From Gemmatimonadota bacterium (GTDB taxonomy: Bacteria > Gemmatimonadota > Gemmatimonadetes > Gemmatimonadales > GWC2-71-9): a stretch of DNA of 64,000 bases. The stretch covers positions 394,385 to 458,384 of the forward strand of contig JAZKBR010000002.1 of assembly GCA_040388535.1 (NCBI GenBank). Reading direction: 5' to 3'. This document shows positions 50,190 through 57,496 of this stretch, one piece after another. A program made the position numbers and the translations under genes. The notes under the pieces were generated by a model. The model made no database searches. It was not told where the DNA came from and was given only the letters and a program-made list of their open reading frames with translations. Position 1 is the stretch's first letter, and every line of letters begins with the position of its first letter.

Positions 50190-51652
50190 CAGTTCGGCAC
50201 CGGCACCCCGACCCCGCGGTAGTAGACCCACGAGCATACGGTCGAACCAGAGACGTGTGATGAGCAGATCGCACCGGTACCCTGAGTGAGGATCCGGTCG
50301 AAGCCGGTGAGGCCAGCACCGTATTCGGGATCTGCACTGATTCCAAGATCGAACGGAACCTGGTCGCCCCAGTTCGCGACCTGACCGGTCGTTGTCAGGA
50401 ACTGTCCGGAACTGCCCGCACTGCCAGACATTGCACGGAGCAATGGATTGGCGGAGACGAGTCGAGGATTCGTCGGATCCTGGCCGAAACCGCCACCCGA
50501 GATTCCGGCGAGCTGGATCACAGCATTACCCCAGCATTCCATCTGATTGGTCAGGGTACGAATACCGCATACACCAAAGCTGACTGGAGTCACTTCGCGA
50601 TACCCTCGCCCGACTGCGATTGCCGTTGGTACCATCGTCACGTCGCCCGAGGGAAGGCCGATCCCTCGCGCGGGACCGCTTCCCCAGCACCAGGCACCGC
50701 CACTGAGGTCCACCCCGCAGGCCCGCTCCTCCGAGGCAACCAGCGTACTGAAACGAACACTGCCGAGCACTGGCGCGAAGTCGGTGCGAGAGACTCGGGT
50801 GCCATCGCCGAGTTGCCCTGCATCGTTTCGTCCGCGACACCAGGCTTGCCCGGTGGCGTCGAGTCCGCAGAGCCAGGATTGCCCCGCCAGCGAGCCCACC
50901 CCGCTGCCGGTGAGCGCAACAAACGGCACCGGTGTTGCGACCGGTTGCATGGTGATCACGCCACTCGCATCCGCGCTTCCGAGAAACGCGCAGCGAAGCT
51001 GATGGTCCGTCGTCAGCCCGCAGACGTCCACATCCCGAAACTGATTGCCGCCCGCGAGTACCAGGTACCGCTCGGAGCCTGCGGTTGGGATGGGCCGCAT
51101 CGATGCCGGCATCGTCGTCGGGATCAGCTGTCGTTCACGCCAGGCAGGTTGCCAGCAATACATCCGGCCTGCCGGATCGAGCCCGCACGCGCGGGTGCTC
51201 CCAAGCGCAACCGAGGTGGCAGAGAATGAGGTGACGGCGACCAAAACCGCCAACGTCGCATCACCCGCCGTTACACTCACTCGCTGCGTGCCGCTCTCCC
51301 ATCCTGGCGCGTAGCGCACGCGGGCGATACCATTCTCATCGGAGATGGTGGTAGAGCTCGAGGTCCACCCCGGATGGAGCAGCGACCATGGCCGCTCGGG
51401 GGGAAGTGGCCGATCAGACTCGAGCTGCCCAGCCCCGCTTTCCGCCTGCCAGGTCACGACAACGCCAGCAGCTGGACGACCACCCGCATCGGTGACCTTC
51501 ACGGTGAGTGGCGCATCGAGCACCCACCCGGGCGTGCCCGTAGGCGGCGAGCTCACGAGCGTGAGTTGCTCCGGATCAGCCGGTGCCGTCGGGACGTCGG
51601 GGGTGCAGGCAGCAATCAGAAGCAGCCAGGGCAGCAGGCGGGGACGGAACAT
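50189..51652 (-). CDS. RCC1-like propeller lipoprotein, upstream paralogue
   Basis: A 487-residue lipoprotein (RPRLLPWLLLIAACTPDV, lipobox IAAC) with the same Ig-like plus six-blade layout as its neighbour and long identical DNA stretches, especially in the signal/Ig region. Blades carry Cys pairs (ACGLDPAGRMYCW, VCGLTTDHQLRC, LCGLDATGQAWC, ACGVDLSGGAWCWG, VCGIRTLTNQMECWG). A GAGGAG ribosome site stands 6 nt before the ATG. The pair looks like a recent tandem duplication. Confidence 0.75.
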   Translation of the reverse strand: MFRPRLLPWLLLIAACTPDVPTAPADPEQLTLVSSPPTGTPGWVLDAPLTVKVTDAGGRPAAGVVVTWQAESGAGQLESDRPLPPERPWSLLHPGWTSSSTTISDENGIARVRYAPGWESGTQRVSVTAGDATLAVLVAVTSFSATSVALGSTRACGLDPAGRMYCWQPAWRERQLIPTTMPASMRPIPTAGSERYLVLAGGNQFRDVDVCGLTTDHQLRCAFLGSADASGVITMQPVATPVPFVALTGSGVGSLAGQSWLCGLDATGQAWCRGRNDAGQLGDGTRVSRTDFAPVLGSVRFSTLVASEERACGVDLSGGAWCWGSGPARGIGLPSGDVTMVPTAIAVGRGYREVTPVSFGVCGIRTLTNQMECWGNAVIQLAGISGGGFGQDPTNPRLVSANPLLRAMSGSAGSSGQFLTTTGQVANWGDQVPFDLGISADPEYGAGLTGFDRILTQGTGAICSSHVSGSTVCSWVYYRGVGVPVPN

Positions 51653-51762
51653 CCGCAGCTCCTCTCTGGGGGAACGGGTGCGGGATCGGCAGGTTCCGAA
51701 GAAGCTACCGCAGATTGTCGGGTGTGGTGGAGGACCCAGGGGCGGGGGGGAGGGTCACAATT

Positions 51763-51806
51763 GAGGAGAAGGGAGGAGGGAGAAGGGAGAAGGGAGGAGG
51801 GAGGGA
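51763..51806. repeat. heptanucleotide repeats (GAGAAGG/GAGGAGG) x 6
   Basis: GAGAAGGGAGGAGGGAGAAG... repeats with period 7 for about 44 nt between the RCC1-like gene and the first GIY-YIG gene. Confidence 0.65.
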
Positions 51807-51880
51807 CCCCTGCGGAAACCGAATCCCAACGGCATCGCCGAGCCCCGAAACAGCAGCCCGTCTCATCCGATACTCCAGCC

Positions 51881-52237
51881 ATGCCCCGCCAGTATCACAT
51901 CTACATCCTCGCCGATCAGGGTCGCTGCCTCACCATTGGCGTGACGGCGCAGCTCTATCGCCGCTGGCTCGCGCTGCGGGTCGCCACGGTCTGCGCTGGC
52001 TGCCGCCGCTTCCACATCGCCCGCCTCGTCTACGCCGAGACGGCCGCATCGGCCAAGTCGGCGCGGCTGCGCGAGGAGGAGCTCCGCCACTGGGACCGGC
52101 GCCGCAAGGAGCGGCTCATCAAGTCGCTCAATCCCGATCGCCTCGACCTCGGCATCGTCTGGGGCTGGCGCACTCGGCCGGTGACGAGGCTGGTGATGGG
52201 GGTGGAGGCGGAAACAGAGAGGATCGGGCAGCACTAA
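51881..52237 (+). CDS. GIY-YIG-domain protein with degenerate motif
   Basis: A 118-residue single-domain protein resembling UPF0213-type GIY-YIG proteins: YHIYILADQGRCLTIGVTAQLYRRW aligns with the second GIY-YIG protein 90 nt downstream (YYVYILSNQARCYYVGITNNMYRRW). The first Tyr of YIG is Thr/Leu here (LTIG) and the NNM region is altered (TAQL), while the catalytic-type Arg (YRRW) remains. Nuclease activity is doubtful. The ATG beginning the domain is chosen; the upstream open frame is through repeats. Confidence 0.72.
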   Translation: MPRQYHIYILADQGRCLTIGVTAQLYRRWLALRVATVCAGCRRFHIARLVYAETAASAKSARLREEELRHWDRRRKERLIKSLNPDRLDLGIVWGWRTRPVTRLVMGVEAETERIGQH

Positions 52238-52238
52238 T

Positions 52239-52327
52239 GTCGCCCCGGGCCATCGGGCAGGCGGGTGCTTTCACACGCGACGCCTGGGGCCTCCGAAGCC
52301 GGATGGGCAGGACCTCCGAGGGAACGC
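52239..52327 (+). repeat. 89-nt dispersed repeat, copy 1
   Basis: Starts GTCGCCCCGGGCCATCGGGC and ends GGGCAGGACC-TCCGAG-GGAACGC just before the ATG of the intact GIY-YIG gene. It occurs again in inverted orientation twice downstream. Confidence 0.75.
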
Positions 52328-52328
52328 G

Positions 52329-52661
52329 ATGACACGCGCCTACTACGTCTATATCCTCTCGAACCAGGCGCGCTGCTATTACGTCGGGATCACCAACAAC
52401 ATGTATCGAAGGTGGCTACAACACCGCACGGGTGAAGGGAGTGCGTTCTGTCGCGCACACCATTTAACGCGGCTGGTTTACGTCGAGACATGCGGAACCG
52501 CCAACGACGCGATCGCGCGCGAGAAGCAGCTGAAGAAGTGGCACCGGCATCGCAAGTTGCGGCTGATTGAATCGATGAATCCAGGCGGGCAGGATCTGGC
52601 GGTGCTGTGGGGATGGCGGGATGCGCCGGAATCGAGCGCGGTGGTGTTCGGGGAACGTTAG
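52329..52661 (+). CDS. GIY-YIG nuclease-domain protein
   Basis: A 110-residue single GIY-YIG domain: YYVYILSNQARCYYVGITNNMYRRWLQHRTG contains both Tyr motifs (YVY and YYVG), the catalytic Arg (YRRW) and the His (LQH). Downstream REKQLKKWHRHRKLRLIE is the usual UPF0213 helix. The motif looks competent. The gene begins directly at the end of repeat copy 1 and ends 15 nt before copy 2. Small GIY-YIG proteins have nuclease or DNA-repair-like roles; here an association with the flanking repeats is suspected. Confidence 0.85.
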   Translation: MTRAYYVYILSNQARCYYVGITNNMYRRWLQHRTGEGSAFCRAHHLTRLVYVETCGTANDAIAREKQLKKWHRHRKLRLIESMNPGGQDLAVLWGWRDAPESSAVVFGER

Positions 52662-52676
52662 CGGACCGGCGTTGTT

Positions 52677-52765
52677 GCGTTTGCTCGAGGGTCCTGCCCA
52701 TCCGACTGCGGGGGCCCCAGGCGTCGCGTCGCTGAGCTCCCGACTGCCCGCCGGCCCGGGGCGAC
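52677..52765 (-). repeat. 89-nt dispersed repeat, copy 2 (inverted)
   Basis: Reverse-complement of the copy at 52239, sharing GTCGCCCCGGGCC, CGCGACGCCTGGGG and CGGATGGGCAGGACC blocks, with differences in between. Confidence 0.75.
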
Positions 52766-52771
52766 ATCGAT

Positions 52772-52860
52772 GCGTTTGCTCGGCGGTCCTGCCCATCCGA
52801 CTTCGGAGGCCCCAGGCGTCGCGTCTCCATGCTCCCGCCTGCCCGACGGCCCGGGGCGAC
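52772..52860 (-). repeat. 89-nt dispersed repeat, copy 3 (inverted)
   Basis: Direct tandem neighbour of copy 2, separated by 6 nt, closely alike (GCGTTTGCTCGGCGGTCCTG start, ending CCCGGGGCGAC). Confidence 0.75.
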
Positions 52861-52886
52861 AACCTTTGCGGCCAGATCCGCTCGAA

Positions 52887-52907
52887 TGCCCGATGGCCCG
52901 GGGCGAC
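52887..52907 (-). repeat. partial repeat copy 4
   Basis: Only the terminal 21 nt (TGCCCGATGGCCCGGGGCGAC) is present, just beyond copy 3 and before the AlaX gene end. Confidence 0.6.
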
Positions 52908-52929
52908 AAGGCGCGGCACCACAGGGAGA

Positions 52930-54099
52930 TCAGCGTTCGCCGGTGATCGCGTCGACAACATCGCGCAGCCGGCTCGCGTCCGGCGCAGTGCCCTGCGCGG
53001 CACGGGCCGAGCCACCACCACGACCACCCACGGTAACGAGCGCGGCCTTGAGCGCGGCACCAGCATCGATATCGCTGTCGGCCGAAGAGCCCACATACAC
53101 CGACGGCGGCGGTGAGGTGGTCGCCACGAAAAGCACCTTTCTCATCGACGCGACACTCTGCGCCATCGCACGCAACATCCCGCCCGTCTCGCCTTCGGCC
53201 CGGTAGACCACGCGCCGGAGTCCGCTCGCATCGGGCGCCACCGCAGCGATGAGCGCCGCAAGCTTGAGTTGCGCGATGTCGCGCTCGAGCACTTCGATCC
53301 GCGCACGCGCTGCCGCGAGTTCTTCCTGACGCTTCGGGACCAGCAGCGGCAACTCCTCCACCGAACAGGAGAGCTGCTGCGCCAGGGTGCGTACCAGTGC
53401 CGCACGCGACTTCGCAAATGCCATCGCGCGGTCGCCCGCGAGGAAGCTCACCCGCACGTGGCCACGAATCTTCTCCACATCGGTGAGGAAGATCGGACCG
53501 AGGTGCGCCGTGCTGCTCACGTGCGTGCCGCCGCAGGCGCTGCGATCGATCCCTGCAATACTGATGATCCGGATCTCGCCTTCTCGCTCGGACGGCTTCC
53601 GCAAGCCCACGGCCGTCGCCGCATCCTCGAACCCCACGCTCACCGGCGCCGCCATCACCACCGCCGCGCCTGCCAACTGTTCGAGCGACTCCAGCTCCTT
53701 CTCGCCCGCCTCGGCCGTGTCGAATTCGATGGTTGAATGCGTCGGGCCGAAGTGCACACTCGCAGTAGCCCAGCCGAATTGCACGTCGGCGAGGGCCGAG
53801 AGGAGATGCTGCGCGGTGTGCTGCTGCATGTTGTCGAAGCGACGACCACGGTTGATCCGGCCGTGCACCGGCCCGAGCGGAATCGCCGAGTCGAGGACGT
53901 GGATGATGTGCGTGTCGGCATCGATGACATCGATCACGTGCGCATGCTTGAGCACACCGGTGTCGTGCGGTTGGCCACCCGAGGTCGGATAGAAGGCAGT
54001 CTGATCGAGGATCACGCGGAGCGGATCGCCATCGTAGGCAATCGCGACCGCATCGAAGTGGAGCAGGTCGGCGTCGGTGTAGTAGAGCCGTTTCGTCAT
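52930..54099 (-). CDS. AlaX-L-type alanyl-tRNA editing protein
   Basis: A 389-residue protein that removes mischarged amino acids (Ser/Gly) from tRNA-Ala. The editing core has HTAQHLLSA (HxxxH zinc ligands) and SACGGTHVSS (Cys/His ligands), preceded by FYPTSGGQPHDTG typical of AlaRS editing domains. Residues ~235-280 are a coiled coil and the C-terminal ~100 residues are a DHHA1-like domain with the Gly-rich VGGRGGGSARAAQGT. The ATG overlaps the MOSC gene stop by 1 nt. Confidence 0.92.
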   Translation of the reverse strand: MTKRLYYTDADLLHFDAVAIAYDGDPLRVILDQTAFYPTSGGQPHDTGVLKHAHVIDVIDADTHIIHVLDSAIPLGPVHGRINRGRRFDNMQQHTAQHLLSALADVQFGWATASVHFGPTHSTIEFDTAEAGEKELESLEQLAGAAVVMAAPVSVGFEDAATAVGLRKPSEREGEIRIISIAGIDRSACGGTHVSSTAHLGPIFLTDVEKIRGHVRVSFLAGDRAMAFAKSRAALVRTLAQQLSCSVEELPLLVPKRQEELAAARARIEVLERDIAQLKLAALIAAVAPDASGLRRVVYRAEGETGGMLRAMAQSVASMRKVLFVATTSPPPSVYVGSSADSDIDAGAALKAALVTVGGRGGGSARAAQGTAPDASRLRDVVDAITGER

Positions 54100-54893
54100 C
54101 AGGCGATGACCATGTCGCCCACGGCAATGCTTCCGGGCGCACGCATCACGAGGTTCTGGCCGAAAATGGCGCCACGACCGGGAATGGTGCGGAAAGTTGC
54201 CAGCGTGCGGAGCGGCTCCTGGCGCGGGTGGCGCGCACCAGTGATCTGATCCGTCGTGAGTACGGTGCAGCGCGCACAGGACTTCACTGCATCGAACGTC
54301 ATCGCGCCGACCCTCACCTCGCGCCAGTCGTCTTCACCCCACGCGGCCCCACCCTGCACCACGATGTTCGGTCGGAAGCGCGTCATCGGCACCGGTTCGG
54401 CGAGCCGCGCGTTGAGATCGGCGAGCGATTCTTCCTGGACGATGAGCGCCTGATAACCATCGGTGAACGCCGTCTGCGCATCGCTGCGCGGCGAATACTC
54501 CGGATCGATGAAGCGCTGCGACCCCGCCCCGAACCAGACCAGTCGCAAGGCCGTCCCGGTGACATCAGTGAACCACGCCGCCGCGCGCTCACCCTGATCG
54601 TGCGCGCGGAAGGCGCTGTCCCACACCACCACATCGGTCATCCGCCCGGATTGGTCGATCTCGAACGCGAGCGGCTTCGCGTGCGGCGCACGCACCGTAA
54701 GGCGATTGCCGTCGAGTTCGGGTTCGATGGTCGCGAGCAACTGCTCCTCGCGCTGGGAGACGAAACGGCCGGTCGCGTCGATGAGCATCAACCGCCGGTC
54801 GCCCACGAAGCCGATCTCGTCGAGATCGGCTCCGGCCAGTGCATGGCCGCGGCACCCCTTGATCGGGTAGCGGTGGAGCGAGACTACACGCAT
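54099..54893 (-). CDS. MOSC-domain protein (YcbX-like)
   Basis: A 264-residue protein: N-terminal beta-barrel MOSC_N (YPIKGCRGHALAGADLDEIG, DRRLMLID) and MOSC domain with the molybdenum-cofactor Cys (SCARC at about 213) and FGQNLVM. YcbX-type proteins carry molybdenum cofactor and reduce N-hydroxylated compounds. No electron-donor ferredoxin domain is fused here. It is coupled to AlaX downstream and follows a VOC gene by 3 nt. Confidence 0.9.
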   Translation of the reverse strand: MRVVSLHRYPIKGCRGHALAGADLDEIGFVGDRRLMLIDATGRFVSQREEQLLATIEPELDGNRLTVRAPHAKPLAFEIDQSGRMTDVVVWDSAFRAHDQGERAAAWFTDVTGTALRLVWFGAGSQRFIDPEYSPRSDAQTAFTDGYQALIVQEESLADLNARLAEPVPMTRFRPNIVVQGGAAWGEDDWREVRVGAMTFDAVKSCARCTVLTTDQITGARHPRQEPLRTLATFRTIPGRGAIFGQNLVMRAPGSIAVGDMVIA

Positions 54894-54896
54894 CGG

Positions 54897-55280
54897 CTAC
54901 TTGGCCGTGGGATCGTTCTGCATGACTCCAAAGATGTTGCCTTCGGTGTCCTTGCCATAGGCCAGCCAGCCAATTCCGGGGATCGCCATCTTCGGCAAGG
55001 CGATGGTACCGCCCTGCTTGGTGATTTCGGCCACGGCGTAGTCGCAGGACGGGACGTCCATCGTGAGGACCCAGGCATTCACCGGCTGCCCCTCGACCGG
55101 CTCCTCGCCCCGGCGCCCGACCAGCGCGCCATCGATCCCCGGCCCCTCGCCGGTCTGGATCAGGTAGTACTCCCAGGGGCCTTCCCATTTGTTGATGGTC
55201 CAGCCAAAGACGTTGCGGTAGAAGGCCGCCGCCCGCTCGGCGTTGGCGACGTGGATTTCGAAGTGGATCGGACGGGGCAT
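54897..55280 (-). CDS. VOC-family protein, two-module glyoxalase-like
   Basis: A 127-residue VOC fold (HFEIHVANAERAAAFYRNVFGWTINKW, KDTEGNIFGVMQND). Metal-binding His, Glu and Asp positions are partly present. Substrate unknown. First gene of a VOC-MOSC-AlaX run. Confidence 0.85.
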   Translation of the reverse strand: MPRPIHFEIHVANAERAAAFYRNVFGWTINKWEGPWEYYLIQTGEGPGIDGALVGRRGEEPVEGQPVNAWVLTMDVPSCDYAVAEITKQGGTIALPKMAIPGIGWLAYGKDTEGNIFGVMQNDPTAK

Positions 55281-55376
55281 GGGTTCTCCGGGAACGGGGG
55301 ATCATGGTAGGCGCGGCGCTCGCGCCGCGCGGATTTCGGAGACTACGGAAACTTCGAGCGGAAAGCGTCAGTGATT

Positions 55377-55452
55377 GTCACCCTGAGCGCAGCGAGGGGG
55401 CGGAGCATCGTAATAGTTCTGAGCTTCGCCCCCTCACTTCGTTCAGGGTGAC
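55377..55452. repeat. CACCCTGAGCG hairpin repeat, copy 2
   Basis: GTCACCCTGAGCGCAGCGAG... pairs with ...CTTCGTTCAGGGTGAC to form a nearly perfect long stem with a short central loop, between the VOC leader and the glycosyltransferase stop. Confidence 0.7.
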
Positions 55453-55456
55453 AGGC

Positions 55457-57073
55457 TCAGTTCTTCCCCTTCTGCGCCGCCCAGATCTGCTCCAGCGACG
55501 CGCGCGGCCCCCGCCCGACCCAGATCGTGACGCGCTGCTCCTCCTTCACGCGCCACGCATCCTCTATTACTCGCGCGGCGTGGAGTTCTTGAAAGAGCGG
55601 TGCGAGTTGCGCGGAATCGCCGCCCGCTATGACGGTGACCGCCCCCGCACGGTTGCCGTGCCCCCAGAACCAGTAGGAGCCGCAGGGGCAGATCGCGGGT
55701 GGCAAGCCGTAGCGCGGGCCGTACCAGTCAATCGCGCCAGCTCGGCCGTAGTTGGTCGCCACCAGAGCCGCCGTTGCGCGTTCATTCGGCGGCAAGGAGT
55801 CCCAGACATCGACGACGTTGTCAACGAAGTCGTGCCAGCCGAGCATGTCGGCGTAATCCTGCGGCAACGGCGCCACCTCGCCGAGGTTGGTGCGCACGGT
55901 CGAGGTAATTCCCGTGCGCGAGGCATACTCGGCCATCGCGACCTTCGGCAAGATCGGCAGGCCGATGGGGATCGCGAGCGAGATGCCGAAAAGCGCGGTC
56001 ACCGTGGCGGCGGCTGACACCAGCCAGCGGCGCCGCTTGTGTGCGAGAGGCTCGAGCCAGACCGCGCCGGCTGCGGCAAGTGCGGGCCACATCGGGCCCA
56101 GGTAGTACGCCTTGCCGTGCAGCACGAGGAGCAGCAGTGTGGTCGTAAGCGCGGCCACCGCCACAATTCGCCACGGCCGCAACTGCGGCGCCCTGAAGAG
56201 CGCCACCATTCCTGCGATCCCGAGCCACGTCATCGGACCGTAGAGGAGTTGTTCGCCGAGGAACCCTGCGGCGGTGACCCGCTGCAACTGACTCGCCGCG
56301 AGATCATTCATCTGTCCGCGTACCGGCCAGCCGAGCACAATCTGCCCGATGATGGCGGGCGAGCCGATCACCAGCGCGATCAGCGCGGCGAGCCACGGCT
56401 CGCGGGTGCGCAGCGCCTTGTTCAGCGGCGTTGCAAGCAACGCCACTACAACCCCCACAGCGAAGAAGCCGATCGAGAACTTCGCGAGCAGGCCGATTCC
56501 CCCGAGCACACCGAGCCAGCGCCACCACTTCGGTTGGTTGTCGACGGCGAGGATCGCGAGCAGCAGGTAGCCTACCGTCCAGATCAGTTGATCGAGCACC
56601 ACCGGCTGGAAGAGCGAGCCCGAGCGCAGCGTGAGCGGCGAGAGCAGCACGGTAAACGCGGCGAGCACGGCCGCACGCTGGGTGCCGCCCATCTGCCGTG
56701 CGACTCGGCCGGTCATCAGCACCAGCGCGCCGTGACAGAGCGCGGGAATGAGCCGTAGCGCGAAGAGCGTCGAGCCGAAGAGGAGTCGCTCGAACTGCGA
56801 CAGAATCGCGATGAGCGGCGGGAAGTCCATCCGGAAGAGCGAGAGATGTCGACCCATCGCGGCATAGAGGAATTCGTCGCGGTGGATTTCGTAGGGGGTG
56901 ACGAGGTTCACGAGCAGGTGGATCAGGACGGCGACAAGGGCGAGGCCGAGTTCGCCGCCGAGGCGCGAGCGGCGATAGGGGCCGAGGGCCCAGTGGGCCG
57001 CGTCGTTCACGAGGACGCGCTGGGAGGTTTTGAGGAGGTCTGGTTGGCTCGTGATGCCTTTCGGGTCGGTCAT
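55457..57073 (-). CDS. GT39/ArnT-like membrane glycosyltransferase
   Basis: A 538-residue integral membrane protein with about 11-12 helices. The YEIHRDEFLYAAMGRHLSL region carries the Asp/Glu-x-Tyr catalytic-type motif of GT-C transferases (PMT/ArnT, lipid-linked sugar donors). A soluble C-terminal domain follows (~400-538). It probably transfers sugar from a polyprenyl-phosphate donor outside the membrane. The ATG giving MTDPKGITSQ is chosen; the 116-codon upstream extension is translation of the 90-bp repeat array, which keeps an open frame. Confidence 0.82.
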   Translation of the reverse strand: MTDPKGITSQPDLLKTSQRVLVNDAAHWALGPYRRSRLGGELGLALVAVLIHLLVNLVTPYEIHRDEFLYAAMGRHLSLFRMDFPPLIAILSQFERLLFGSTLFALRLIPALCHGALVLMTGRVARQMGGTQRAAVLAAFTVLLSPLTLRSGSLFQPVVLDQLIWTVGYLLLAILAVDNQPKWWRWLGVLGGIGLLAKFSIGFFAVGVVVALLATPLNKALRTREPWLAALIALVIGSPAIIGQIVLGWPVRGQMNDLAASQLQRVTAAGFLGEQLLYGPMTWLGIAGMVALFRAPQLRPWRIVAVAALTTTLLLLVLHGKAYYLGPMWPALAAAGAVWLEPLAHKRRRWLVSAAATVTALFGISLAIPIGLPILPKVAMAEYASRTGITSTVRTNLGEVAPLPQDYADMLGWHDFVDNVVDVWDSLPPNERATAALVATNYGRAGAIDWYGPRYGLPPAICPCGSYWFWGHGNRAGAVTVIAGGDSAQLAPLFQELHAARVIEDAWRVKEEQRVTIWVGRGPRASLEQIWAAQKGKN

Positions 57074-57080
57074 TACGTAT

Positions 57081-57473
57081 GTCGCCCTGAACGAAGTGAG
57101 GGGGCAAGGCTTCGATGCGGTTCCACGTTCCGTCCCCTCGCTGCGCTCAGGGTGACACCGCCCAAATGCTGTCGCCCTGAACGAAGTGAGGGGGCAAGGC
57201 TTCGATGCGGTTCCACGTTCCGCCCCCTCGCTGCGCTCAGGATGACACCGCCCAAATGCTGTCGCCCTGAACGAAGTGAGGGGGCAAGGCTTCGCGCCTG
57301 TACCAAGTTCCGCCCCCTCGCTGCGCTCAGGGTGACACCGCCCAAATGCTGTCGCCCTGAACGAAGTGAGGGGGCAAGGCTTCGATGTGGTTCCACGTTC
57401 CGCCCCCTCGCTGCCCCGCAACTGCAGCGGGGCAGGCTGCTCAGGGTGACAGCCCCGCTACGCTCAGGGTGAC
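57081..57473. repeat. exact 90-bp tandem array of CACCCTGAGCG-type hairpins
   Basis: GTCGCCCTGAACGAAGTGAG recurs at 57081, 57171, 57261 and 57351: three full 90-bp units and a fourth with an altered end. Each unit is a long hairpin. The array fills most of the 423-nt divergent gap between the glycosyltransferase and GH20 genes; I see no gene in that gap. Because 90 is a multiple of 3, reading frames stay open through it and mimic coding sequence. Confidence 0.8.
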
Positions 57474-57496
57474 AAATCCGAAGTTACCTTTTCACC

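Larger units (their letters stand above)
52239..52860. mobile_element. candidate GIY-YIG element bounded by inverted repeats
   Basis: An intact GIY-YIG gene flanked by one + copy and two - copies of an ~89-nt repeat. No known transposase is present. The mobile nature is inferred from the arrangement alone. Confidence 0.3.

Noticed and set aside
52658..54142. A 494-codon frame overlapping AlaX and the repeats
   Set aside because: Overlaps AlaX in another frame; its end consists of translated 89-nt repeats.
57074..57421. Apparent 116-residue N-terminal extension of the glycosyltransferase
   Set aside because: It is the translated 90-bp repeat array, kept open because 90 is divisible by three; the true ATG lies at 57073.
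57081..57473. Possible CRISPR array
   Set aside because: Units are contiguous 90-bp near-identical copies without unique spacers, and no cas genes lie nearby.
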